Assembly (NCBI GenBank): GCA_900169235.1
Contig: FWCC01000334.1
Span: 1 to 29,668 of the forward strand
Source of the DNA: Zarea fungicola
Taxonomy: Eukaryota > Ascomycota > Sordariomycetes > Hypocreales > Cordycipitaceae
Reading direction: 5' to 3'
Length of the DNA stretch: 29,668 nt
The notes under the pieces are model-generated. The model was not told where the DNA came from. It saw only the letters and a list, made by a program, of their open reading frames with translations, and searched no databases. The position numbers were made by a program, and so were the translations under genes. Of the stretch, positions 1 through 9,353 are shown piece by piece. Numbering within the stretch: position 1 is the first letter of the stretch; the number at the start of each line of letters is the position of its first letter.

Positions 1-7
1 TTAAAGA

Positions 8-41
8 ATACAAATACAAAATACAAATACAAATACAAATA
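8..41. repeat. Simple repeat, TACAAA-type
   Basis: Short A-rich microsatellite made of repeated ATACAA/TACAAA units at the window edge. It may extend beyond the start. No gene association is visible. Confidence 0.85.
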
Positions 42-45
42 TTCG

Positions 46-1595
46 AGCAGATTTCAAACCAAGATAAGCAAGGAGAGCTATGTACAGCTCCGTTGAAGAA
101 CAAAACATTATCACGCAATATAGCCATATAATGCCTACATTAATGGCAACCGAATTTGTCGTTGAAGAGCGATAATCTAGAACGGGAAGCGGACAGAAAC
201 ACAGAACTTACTTCAAGTGGCGGCTCGGAACGTAGGCAATCATCGACGTTTTCGGAGAACCGCCGCCTTTGATGTGGTGGACTTTTTGAGAAAATTTCTT
301 GTCTTTTGCCTGACAACATCAGATGTGTCAAATACAGGCACATTTTTATCGCTGTCAGTCGAATAGCCGATCTCATCATTCTTCATGTCAGCATCCACGA
401 CTTCTACCCTTCAGCCTTCTTGATGGGGTAATCCCTGCAGTGCTTCGGAGGATAGAAACTCTGATGTTGCGATGACCATTCTGAAGGGACCGCGCATGCT
501 GCAACTAGTCGCTATATGTTGACTGAGCCGAGAGTGGCTAGTGGAGAGTCCGTAGACGTTGCCCACTTCTGGCCTTGTCATTTTCTTGCTGATGGATACT
601 GGTAAAGCTGGCTACGCTAGCACTAATGCAGATCAGGGCGGAATGGGTACAGTACCGGCAAGATGGGCATACAATGATCCCGCTTGGTTAGCAGCTGTTG
701 CCGGACATTGGCTGGAGCGCTGCAGACTACGACCTCCACGCGGCCGTCACTTGGTAACTACCTTTATTGTATCGGGTGCGATTTGCTGACGAAGATCCAG
801 CGCTCCAGCCAAAATTATCGAATTGGGCGCAAACTCAGAGCATGATGACATAAACTTAGTCCCCAATTTCTTCCGCGTCAGTTACCGGCACATACGATAT
901 CTGAGTAGTATTGTCCAGTTTTGCCCTTCTTCATTCAAGCCGAATTGACCATTGTACTTGTAGATACCAATGCTCTCGCCACAGAGCGTCGACAGTTACC
1001 AAGCCTCTCACTGCGTATGTCGCAGTAAAAGCAAGCCCTGCGACGAACTATATTGGTTTTGGTATGAGTGTACGCTGAATAGTAGCTTGAATTCGGGAGA
1101 GCTTGTTGAGGTAGTTCCATGTCGGGCTACTCGCGCTGGAGCCGTAGTTCAGTGGCTACATCATAGCTTGGGGACACCACCCGGCGGCTCCAAATCATCA
1201 CTCCGACCGGGAAAAAAAGACGCCCAAAGGCTAAAAAGCGCTTAAATGAGTTTTTCCTTCATTATGGGGTTATTTTGCGAAGTTTCCATAGATTTTCCGT
1301 TCCCGCGATGCACTAAGAGGCAGGATAATATCCCTCTTTTTTCATAAAGGAAAATAGTGTGTGGTTGAGCACCGGCTCCACGAGAGGAATCTGTGATGTA
1401 CCTTCTACGCCTCCGTACTACTCGACTTGTTTGAGCAAAGAAGCGAAAACTATTTCTGCCAGCTACTTCAGCATAGCAGCGCATCACTCCTGCAAACTGT
1501 ATGTAACGATACGCGATGGAATCGGCTTGTTGGAAATATTTTGTGGCTTCAATTAACCCAACACTCCCGCCCTACGAATCTTTGACGAGCTAAGT
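46..1595. other. Gene-poor stretch left of the TIR element
   Basis: About 1.5 kb with only short, overlapping open frames on both strands. None shows a recognisable domain, a convincing start or splice signals. A 7-bp perfect inverted repeat (GGAGCCG at 1138, CGGCTCC at 1185) encloses a tRNA box A-like stretch, but there is no T-arm, so it is not called as a tRNA. Confidence 0.5.
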
Positions 1596-1603
1596 GATCT
1601 CAG
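1596..1603. repeat. Putative target-site duplication, left copy
   Basis: The octamer GATCTCAG ends directly before the left terminal inverted repeat. The same octamer in the same orientation lies directly after the right inverted repeat (8975-8982). Eight exact bases in this position at both ends are what an 8-bp target-site duplication would look like. Confidence 0.6.
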
Positions 1604-1703
1604 TATAATTTAGTGGCAAAATGGCGCGCAAATGGCGAGAATTAGGCATTCTTACCCCTGGAAAAGTGGTGCACAGCCCTATGATTTGCCCATCAAATGT
1701 CTC
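1604..1703 (+). repeat. Left long terminal inverted repeat
   Basis: Homologous in inverted orientation to 8865-8974. The outer 22 bp differ at one base. Further inward the blocks GAATTA.GCATT, GAAAAGTGGT, TGCCCA and ATGTCTC recur in the same order. Where the copies differ, several differences are A here against G in the other copy, which fits C-to-T type decay. Confidence 0.7.
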
Positions 1704-2263
1704 CCGTTAGTGCGAGTGCAGCTAAGTATACGCCCTGAGAACCCAATTCCACCACCAAAACAACTTTGGAGCTCTCAGCATCATACTGTGCATACTATAC
1801 TTTGAGAATGGATGGTATAAATTCCTGCTCTCGGAAGGGGCCAGACTTTTACCTCGGCGCCTTTACAAAATGACTTTACTTCTAGACCCAGCACCCCCTT
1901 CATTGACGCTTGCCCAAGTCTCCGACCAATTCGAGCCCTGTTGCCAATTTTTCTTCTCAACTTGACCGAGATGATGATCAGGGAGGCAAACGACCACAAT
2001 TGGAGGCAGCCAAATATGGCTCTCCTTGGGCAAAAAAAAGTTTATTGCTTCTCACCACATCTGCAATCTCGGGTTTACTGCGCGACAGCCACGAATGGAG
2101 ATACAGTTGTATTACTAAGCAGCCGAACAGTTACCTGGCTGCTGCTACAGGCGCCGCAGCCTGCCTTTTTAATTTTAACTCAACATTGCCATATCCACGC
2201 GCCAAAAAATTACCGTGTAGTATCAGCACAGCCATTCAGGCGATAATATCGAGCAATTCTATT

Positions 2264-3199
2264 ATGTCGAGTGAATCCCTCGACGAAACAGTCTTGCATG
2301 GCTCAGATGATCAGGTTCGGGCGCTACTTTTATCAAGCCCGAGGCCCAAAACCCATGACGGAATCGTACTGTTGTCAAGTCGATTCCTCGCCAAGGCCTA
2401 CAAGCCGGACTGCCTCGTCGATACGATGAGAACAATAGAGATTGCACACTCTCTCGGCATACGAACACCACAACTGATACGGTCGGTTCACTCTCCAAAT
2501 GTGGAATTTCTCGTCATGGAACGAATCGAGGGCAAGACCATAGAAGATGCTTGGCCTCAGCTAGGCTGGTACGCCTCTCTCCGGCTAGCATTACAACTTC
2601 GCCGCTTTATCTCGTCGATGCAGTCTATTACCTCAGAGTATGCTGGTTCGCTTGTTACAGGTACTTGCAGGTCGTTCTGGCTAGATGATCATTTTGGATT
2701 ACCTGCGAGAGCGACCGTCAAATACGTTCACGACTTCTTGGCTTTCTGGACAGATTTTAGATCCATTAAACACGAGTACAGAAAGAGTAGCCACGACCAT
2801 GCAGCTTTAGAAGGCTCACTAGATCTTAGAGCGACGACTCTTGTGCTGACACACCACGATCTTGCTCCTCGCAATATCATAGTTGACGAATCTGGTGATG
2901 CATGGCTTCTTGACTGGGATCTCGCTGGATTTTATCCGGTATATTTTGAATATGCGTCTATGTCGAATTTTAAGATACCAGAGAGCTGGGGTTTCTTTGG
3001 GCGGCTACGATGGCGGATTGTTACATGGCTTGCGGCTGGCCGCTATGAGAAGCAGAGCAAACAGCTCTGGGCTATCAGAACTAAGTTCCTGCGGTTTCCG
3101 GTAGGACGGCGTCTCAATATCAGGGCAAAAGTCACGCAACCGAGACTAGAGACAGCTTTAGAGTCGTCCGATTCATCCGATTCCAGTACATTAGATTAA
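2264..3199 (+). CDS. APH/choline-kinase-like phosphotransferase
   Basis: Single-exon protein of 311 residues with the aminoglycoside phosphotransferase (APH, PF01636) kinase-like fold. The family transfers phosphate from ATP to small molecules or acts as an unknown kinase; the substrate cannot be read from sequence. Visible motifs: a hinge-like FLVMERIEGKTIEDAW, the catalytic loop THHDLAPRN with the presumed base D199 and N204, and the metal-binding LLDWDLAG with D217. Together they cover the C-lobe, so the enzyme looks catalytically intact. The frame is open upstream to 1910, but the 118 extra codons are low-complexity and not kinase-like; the ATG at 2264 gives the normal family start. The C-terminus ends in a Ser/Asp-rich tail. 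It lies inside the TIR-bounded element and points away from the left repeat. Such APH genes are large accessory families in fungi. Confidence 0.85.
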   Translation: MSSESLDETVLHGSDDQVRALLLSSPRPKTHDGIVLLSSRFLAKAYKPDCLVDTMRTIEIAHSLGIRTPQLIRSVHSPNVEFLVMERIEGKTIEDAWPQLGWYASLRLALQLRRFISSMQSITSEYAGSLVTGTCRSFWLDDHFGLPARATVKYVHDFLAFWTDFRSIKHEYRKSSHDHAALEGSLDLRATTLVLTHHDLAPRNIIVDESGDAWLLDWDLAGFYPVYFEYASMSNFKIPESWGFFGRLRWRIVTWLAAGRYEKQSKQLWAIRTKFLRFPVGRRLNIRAKVTQPRLETALESSDSSDSSTLD

Positions 3200-3252
3200 A
3201 TCCGCCTAGCTAGATCAAATTGACCAACGCTCGCCTCGAGTCTTTTCTCAGT

Positions 3253-3783
3253 TCACTTGCGAAAAGTACCTTGTCTAACTTCCCGCTGCTCGCATCCCAA
3301 TGGATATCGCCAGTAGCAACTGACGGCTTCCCAAACCATCGCCGCACTGCCAGGAGCAACAATCCCAGCAGCTTCTAAGTCGCACATGATAGTATAAATC
3401 CAGAACCTGCATCCCTCCATTTCTTCGGTAAATGTATACTTCTGCCTCTTTCCGCGGTTGATAAGGTCCGTGATGGTTCGGACAGTTACTCCAGTAGCGA
3501 CCGGGAACGTAAGTGAATGTATAGCATTCTGGGTCATTTGGTAACGCTTGGAAGCCACGTGGATCTTGCCTCTCAGCCCATCAGAGCCATAACCTGGGGC
3601 CATGTCAAGTCTGACGGAAGACTGATTTGCGAGTTGAAGGAAGATTGCCCAATGATTAGTTGGTGGATTACCATCTTCGTCGCCAGCATTGTCCTTGTTC
3701 ACATAAGCACAGATGTGTATGAAGACAACACGTTCCTCCCAATCCCGGGTGCTGAACTCGTCCAGATCCCAGTTTCGGTCCAT
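3253..3783 (-). CDS. DUF7770-type fungal protein
   Basis: Protein of 176 residues resembling the DUF7770 family of filamentous fungi, which has no known function. Recognisable stretches are the VVFIHICAYV opening, NHWAIFLQL, SVRLDMAPG and a CRFWIYTIMCDLEAAGIV block near the C-terminus, followed by an aromatic WEAV..YWRYPLG end. The length fits the family. Just upstream of the ATG is a good intron signature on the same strand (GTAAGT at 3830 to CTTAG at 3786, 45 nt, with a CTAAC branch site). The exon before it stays in frame for 15 codons and then meets a TAA without an ATG, so the intron most likely lies in the 5' UTR, although a further upstream exon is possible. The gene converges with the APH gene; their stops are 53 bp apart. 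Family assignment is from remembered family patterns, not a search. Confidence 0.65.
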   Translation of the reverse strand: MDRNWDLDEFSTRDWEERVVFIHICAYVNKDNAGDEDGNPPTNHWAIFLQLANQSSVRLDMAPGYGSDGLRGKIHVASKRYQMTQNAIHSLTFPVATGVTVRTITDLINRGKRQKYTFTEEMEGCRFWIYTIMCDLEAAGIVAPGSAAMVWEAVSCYWRYPLGCEQREVRQGTFRK

Positions 3784-3830
3784 GTCTAAGTACGGTTAGA
3801 CAGGTTCTGACAGTCATGGTTGCAACTTAC

Positions 3831-6067
3831 TTGTGGTGGTATTGTCAGCAGACTTTTTGATAGCAGGCGGAACGGGTTAACAAATAAATTAATCGATAAA
3901 ATAATCGTAAAAGTAAAATAAAATAAAAGAGTTGAAAAACTTGGAGGATTGTGATCTTCTTGTTTGATTTTTTCTTGGTGCGTGTTGAACACTGAAGAGA
4001 GAGGAAACGAGGACATAAGTACTTGCGTCACCACCACCATCAGCAGCGCGAATGCCAACTACCGCCTGGTCCATGAAGGCCAGCGGCTACAGGAAATAAA
4101 GGAACCATGGTGGGCTAGATTCTCTGGGTATAATTGGTTAACGAGTTGCCTAGAAAGCGCAAGGCGCGGCTGGTGACGGCCAGGCAAGGGCTCGTAGGAA
4201 GATGAAACCGGAATTGCTGTTTCAAGGCTGTCTATGACCATCCTACTTCTTATACACGTACGAGTTGATTGGATAGTAAGAGTTTGCCGGTAAAACAGGG
4301 TTAATATAATTAGCAACATAGTTCAGCTTGAATAAAATCCCTCTGCAAACGAAGAAACGATTCGTCGTCTCGTAAATGATTCCTCGCTCGCTTGGCGCGG
4401 CGCTTAGATCACGGCACACGGCACACTAACCACAGGGCGAGTTCTCGGCCAGTCGCAATTGCTGTCTCATGTTTCAGGCTGGCGCTAACTTCAGTTGCAC
4501 GCCCACAAGCCATTATACTGTGTCTTTCTGCAGGGGCTTCTAAAACACACGGCTATTACGCCATTTTTTAGTATTTTGTGTTTTGGCCAGTCCTTAGTCG
4601 CTCGGCAGCACAGCATCTGCCAGCCAAGGTTGGTTGAGCGTTAAGACATGACAAAAAGCCATTCTCTAACGTTAATAATAGGAGACAGAAATTTCTTTGC
4701 GGCCCACCGTCTTGAAAAGTGGCCGCTCAGCGCATTACCAGTACAAGATTATGCACGAAAGGTGGGAACGTGATCAATATTGTTAGCCCCTTAGCAACGG
4801 GTCGAGCCGACAGTCCTTCCGAGACTCCGGTGGGATGTGAACGCTGGCAAAAGGCGACAATGATCATTGGTAGGCTCAGTCATAAGAAGTGCAGGCGCCA
4901 GCGCCATGATGCCACCGGTACATGTGCAAAAGAATATAGGCCCAAAGGGAGACCCAATCACTTAATGCCGATGCAAATCAGTCTCCCCCTGGCACAGGGA
5001 AATAGATTACTTTACGTACTGGCAAGCTCCCACAGACACTGTTTTTCTCTCCTCTCGTAGTTTACGTCTCCATCCCTTAAGCAATGAATTACTGCCAGGA
5101 GCGTGATCCAGTAACGGTATAGTTAGTAGAGCACTGCTTGAAGAGTACGGGACAATTGCCGTGGTGCCTCGCTGGGATGACCACTACCGGTTCATCACAC
5201 GCGCCACATGATTCCGCTTGACACGGCTGAAACCCGCCAACCCCACTGTCTGTGTGGAGAGGGAACTAGCTGTACTCCGTACAGGAGCGGTGTTTGAGGT
5301 GTTAGTTATTAGTTAATAGTTTGGGGGGTTTGGGACTTGCTCCTGGGTTAGCGATCGCCCGAATATGGAGTGGGGCATGAGGAGTCTATCACCATTGGTG
5401 AGTGACAGGTCAAATCCCATTGATTCGAATAGTTGGTGGGAAATGGTATTATAGATATCAGAAACGTAGGGCTGTCGATTTCCATTGGGGAGCCACAAAG
5501 AGCTAGCAAAGGACCATCCGGATCGACTTACATCTCAGCAGACACTAACTTCAGTGTGGCAACAGTGTCGCTGCACTCTAGGCAGCTGGCTCACGTGGTT
5601 TCTTTCCATATTATTCTTCAAACAATACTGTATCGCAACTTTGAGCAATTAAAAAGCAGTGGGATCTAGTTTTAAACGCGCTGTAAGGTTAGGTTGTCGT
5701 TCAGTACGTGGCAAGGACGGCCACGCACGGTCGTCCAGCAAGTTTGCGCAGCTTGCATATGCATTATAGCACTCTCCCGTCCGTTCAAATAAGCCAAACT
5801 TCCATTTCCGCCCACACAGTTCCGTGGAGTCAAGTCACTCACTGAAACAACCCACCCGTCCCTTACCGATTCCGAGCCTGCAGCCATTGTATTACACAGC
5901 TCGCCATATTAACACAAAAAGCACTGGAGCTATCGTCCTCTTTAATCCCCAGCTAACCTTGTAGTGCGCTCCCAGACTAGATGAGCTGTTGTGGTCGTCT
6001 GGCCGTCCAAACATGCCTGGACACGTTAATATAGGGATATGGCAATGTTCTTACCCAAAAGCTCCAC
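3831..6067. other. Gene-poor interior of the TIR element
   Basis: Roughly 2.2 kb between the DUF7770 gene and the methyltransferase 3' end. The first 100 bases are A/T-rich and would be the DUF7770 promoter. The open frames that remain (for example 4719-5060 + and 5672-5887 -) lack domains and codon character. Isolated splice-like signals occur on the minus strand near 5660-5890, but no coherent protein could be assembled. No transposase motif was seen. Confidence 0.45.
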
Positions 6068-7202
6068 TCACAAGTTAAAGTATGCGCGAAATCCTATGTT
6101 GCAAATTTCTTTCTTTACCCGTGCTTGTAGTATTTGAAATTGAGGAATACTCATAGCACATTTTTCCACCAAGGGGGCCAGCCCCAGCGCTTCTATACTC
6201 TCAGTCAAGCAAATATTAAACCAATTGGCCGCCAATCGCTCCGCTGGGTCATCGCACCACGGGTTGACACAGCAGCGAATGATAGTCTCTTGAAAGTCGA
6301 TGTAACCGGCATCCTCTATCAAGCGCTGCACCGCTGGAGAAGAAACTCTCGCGCTGCGTTGAAAGTCATCCATCCCGTGTAGAAACTTCTGCGACCACTC
6401 TAGCAAGGCAGAGTGTTTCGGTATACCGCCATCCGAATAAGGCACCCAGTCGATCTCGACTTGTTCCAAATAACCCCCCGTGGCCGTGTGTCTATTGGTC
6501 GTTGGCTTAGTATAAAACGATATATTGGCAATTACCCAGACATGGACTTACGCAAAGGCTTTACTGTAAGTGGCAGCCCATGAATTGTTGCAAATGCTAC
6601 CTAAAAGTAGCCTCATGTGTACCAGGTCGCAATTTATAAGCAGCGGCTCCCAATTCTCATTTTCAATATTGAATTGAACTGAGTTCAGGTTTGGCGGAAT
6701 GCTGAGCGCAGTTAGCGATCATGTGCTCAACGGTGTGAGAGTGCAGACCAACAGAGCTGGCTGAATTCTATGGAGATCAACCGCCATAACCTGAGCATAT
6801 GGGAAACTAAAGGAGTGGTTAGTGAGAGTGCAGGATTAGAAGCGAGCAGTTCTAACACTTCGGCTACTTGAATTGCCCATATACCTGTCCCAGTTCCGAG
6901 ATCTAAAATCCGCGTTGGGGTTAAGGGGCAGGAGAAAGCCTGAACCCCGCGTACTAGGAGAAAGAATTTATTGAACTTATCAAGTCGATCTAACTCTTCC
7001 TTCAGAAATTGTTAGGACCATACGGATTGCATTGGCGACAAACTCAGGGGGGCTATGTTTGTACATCATCGATGGGTACTTGGTAAGAGGAGTCCCCCCA
7101 GTATCGGCCGTATTTGTGCCGGTAGTCTTGGAAACCCATATCGGAGCTGCTGTTGATATCACAAGTCGATTGTACGACGGACGATGACATTTCCTTGGAC
7201 AT
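6068..7202 (-). CDS. UMTA/LaeA-like SAM methyltransferase, 5 exons
   Basis: Class I S-adenosylmethionine-dependent methyltransferase of the fungal UMTA/LaeA-like group, typical of secondary-metabolite and regulatory loci; substrate unknown. Hand-built exons: 7202-7065, 6999-6857, 6806-6753, 6701-6552 and 6491-6068, with introns of 65, 50, 51 and 60 nt. They sum to 909 nt without a stop, giving 302 residues. The N-terminus carries YGRYW...VPIDD, then [19 protein letters not shown] motif I is [11 protein letters not shown] (residues 77-87), followed by [11 protein letters not shown] with the acidic ribose-binding position, PPNL, an HMRLLLGSI block and [11 protein letters not shown] after the last intron. 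The C-terminus keeps the [16 protein letters not shown] and FRAYFNL blocks of the family. Two donors are weak (GTTAGA, GTTGGT), but frame and homology demand them. An in-frame TAA lies just before the ATG. The family assignment is strong; the exact splice sites are inferred. Confidence 0.8.
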
Positions 7203-8864
7203 GCACTTTTATGCCTGGCTGGTTGGATGATCTAAATTCCTGGCAGCAGGCTGTCCAACAAAGCTGGGCTACCTCAATACAGTTGGTTGTGCCCGGAAGT
7301 GGGTTAGTCTTTGGCAAACTGTCAGCAGGCCACCAACAAAACCTATTCTATCACTCCCGTCTCGGCATTCACAGGTGACTCGAGCCATACTACGCCACGT
7401 AAAACTTAATCCGTAGGCTTCGCCCACCAGGCGATGTCGATGTGCACCTTTGTTGCCTTCGCTGGCGGACATAGCGCTGAGCAGTTTGGGAATGGCCCTT
7501 TCTGCGGATTTGTCTCCATAGTCGGATGGCCACTCGCTCTAATTTGTGTTCGGGTTACCAGTACCGTAAAAACCGAAATGGGTGTCGCGGGTTTAGCTAC
7601 ATAACAATTTTAGTGGGTGTCACTTTTGGCTACTCTCTATAGAGCCAGAAATAGCGGTTATGTGTTCCCCACCTTGTAACTAAGACTCACTAAATGCACT
7701 AGCGACACCCATAATGGTTTGGTTTGGTATAGTATTCCGTACATAATGCTTTGTCGTGCGGTCGCTCATAAACGTGTCGGCCCCGGCGTAACCCCTGTAA
7801 TAGATAGAGGCTGCTCATTATGAAATGACGTACCGGTACCAATGTCCCACTCCGAGCCTTGTCCACAGCGCCCCTCTTTGGTGCCAACAAAACCAGCCCA
7901 CCAGCTCACAATCGGCGCACCAAATTTTTTTTCTCGGCGAAATAGGGAGACACCCGTGCCAGTGGACATAGACAGGGGCCTAAGCACCCACAGTTGTGGC
8001 TAATAACTGATTTGCGTGACACAGCTGGTAGATTTGAGTCGTGCTACCCTAGAATTTCCCCAGCTGCATATGATTCTGCTCCAGCTGTACGTAAATAAAT
8101 TCAATGCAAATTTCTGCGTCGACTAATTTGTGCTGCGGAGAACTGAAGCTAGCCAAATGCCACAACTTGGTGATGCTGTACTTTCACAACATGAGCACTA
8201 TTTTCCCAGCCTGTGACTCTGGCAGCGGAATCGGGAGGTGGAAATGGGATAGCATTTGCTTCTGGATGGAAAAAAGCGCTAGAAATTCGATACGTACTGT
8301 GGTTGCTTCGCGAGAAAAGAGAATGGCCCAAGTGTGCCATTCTCTATCGTGCACATGCATACCGTACACGTACCCAGGTTAGAATAAAAATAAGATACTG
8401 ATACTGGGGAGTCCCGGTTCAGCGTCCGCAAACAGCTTAAAAGCGATTTTAGTCAGTCCAGGCCTCTCAGGGAATTCTGAATAGCTTGAGACTTCCGAGT
8501 CGTACATCACAGTTGACACGTTGGTCATACATCTTCAGCACCAATGGAAGTGTATTCAACGCCCACGGCGGGGATCGTATGATCAGAACACATCTATTCA
8601 AATAAGAAGAAATTGAGTGTATTAAATGCGTCGGTTTGAAGGACTGCCAGCTGGCCATGTAGACTTCCCTTGTACGCATGTTAGAACGTTCTGATGAGCC
8701 TTCAAGGTGTCTTAGTCTATGGTGTAAGAGATTAAAAAGCCAAAAGCTCTATAGGAATACGCGTTCATCAAAACATTAGTCATTATGTCTAATTTTTCTC
8801 AAGCGTTTGTTGATAGACGCATGTTAATCGTTTGATTTAGAGGAAGAGTGGATTTATGTGGCAT
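7203..8864. other. Gene-poor right interior of the TIR element
   Basis: Contains the presumed promoter of the methyltransferase and a MITE-like palindromic insert at 7578-7712. The remaining short frames on both strands overlap each other and show no domain. No transposase or other element-borne gene is recognised here. Confidence 0.45.
7578..7712. mobile_element. MITE-like palindromic insert
   Basis: A 135-bp unit with perfect 11-bp inverted ends: ATGGGTGTCGC at 7578-7588 and GCGACACCCAT at 7702-7712. Weaker pairing extends outward (AAACC...GGTTT). A second GGGTGTCAC motif occurs inside at about 7615. There is no coding capacity. It could be a small non-autonomous element nested in the larger one, or a regulatory palindrome. 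Confidence 0.4.
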
Positions 8865-8974
8865 GAGACATTGGTGGGCAGATTATAGAGCTGCATGGCC
8901 GCTAAACCACTTTTCTAGTGGCATAAATGCATAATTCCCGCCCTGGAAGCGCCATCTTGCCACTAAATTATGCG
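8865..8974 (-). repeat. Right long terminal inverted repeat
   Basis: Reverse-complement partner of 1604-1703. Its tip reads TTGCCACTAAATTA and keeps G where the left copy has A. Two extra bases lie between the paired tip and the flanking octamer, so the very end is slightly diverged. Confidence 0.7.
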
Positions 8975-8982
8975 GATCTCAG
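8975..8982. repeat. Putative target-site duplication, right copy
   Basis: GATCTCAG, identical and in the same orientation as 1596-1603, directly outside the right inverted repeat. Confidence 0.6.
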
Positions 8983-9353
8983 CTAACATCAGGCAAGGGC
9001 TTGTAGATGATATGTAAAGTGACCGGAGGCCAATGTGCGCCTTTGGGAAGGGATCTTTTGGGGTTTTTTGAAGCCATAACACATTTTCAATAAGCTGATT
9101 TCGACGTGTATTGGCAGTTTGCGAGGTTATACGTAAATATGCACAGAAACATCCAGAAACGGCTCTTTGATTATTTGCTCCAAGAAAGTCGAGTGGTACT
9201 TATGGCGGGGTGGAAGGTACAACGTCGGTTCCTCTAGTGGAGCCAGCGCTGCGGCGTAGTGCACAGCGAAACGCCCTTTATTACCGCACCGAATTATAAT
9301 ACCATACACCGTCTTTCATTCCCCTAAGCGGCAATGACACTACCGTGCTCTTC

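Larger units (their letters stand above)
1604..8974. mobile_element. 7.4 kb gene-carrying TIR element (Pack-MULE-like)
   Basis: The segment is bounded by inverted repeats that match 21 of 22 bases near the tips (1606-1627 against the reverse complement of 8949-8970, core ATTTAGTGGCAA). Similarity continues in diverged form for about 100 bp. An 8-bp direct repeat flanks it. Long TIRs with an 8-11 bp duplication are typical of Mutator-like elements; hAT elements also make 8 bp but have short TIRs. Inside are three complete-looking genes: APH-like kinase, DUF7770 and UMTA-like methyltransferase. No transposase reading frame is recognisable, so the element would be non-autonomous and need a transposase from elsewhere. 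The alternative is two separate related elements in opposite orientation that merely flank ordinary genes. Confidence 0.5.

Noticed and set aside
1138..1191. tRNA-like sequence with 7-bp acceptor-type stem and box A-like motif
   Set aside because: Only 54 nt, no D-stem pairing, no T-loop GTTC-type box B and no clear anticodon arm.
1910..2263. N-terminal extension of the APH protein
   Set aside because: The extra 118 codons have no kinase similarity and the internal ATG gives the usual family start.
6068..6469. Methyltransferase as a 133-residue fragment or pseudogene
   Set aside because: Four upstream exons with all expected motifs join in frame to it.
1604..8974. Starship-type giant mobile element
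   Set aside because: No tyrosine-recombinase captain is visible, the ends are long inverted repeats, and the size is small for that class.
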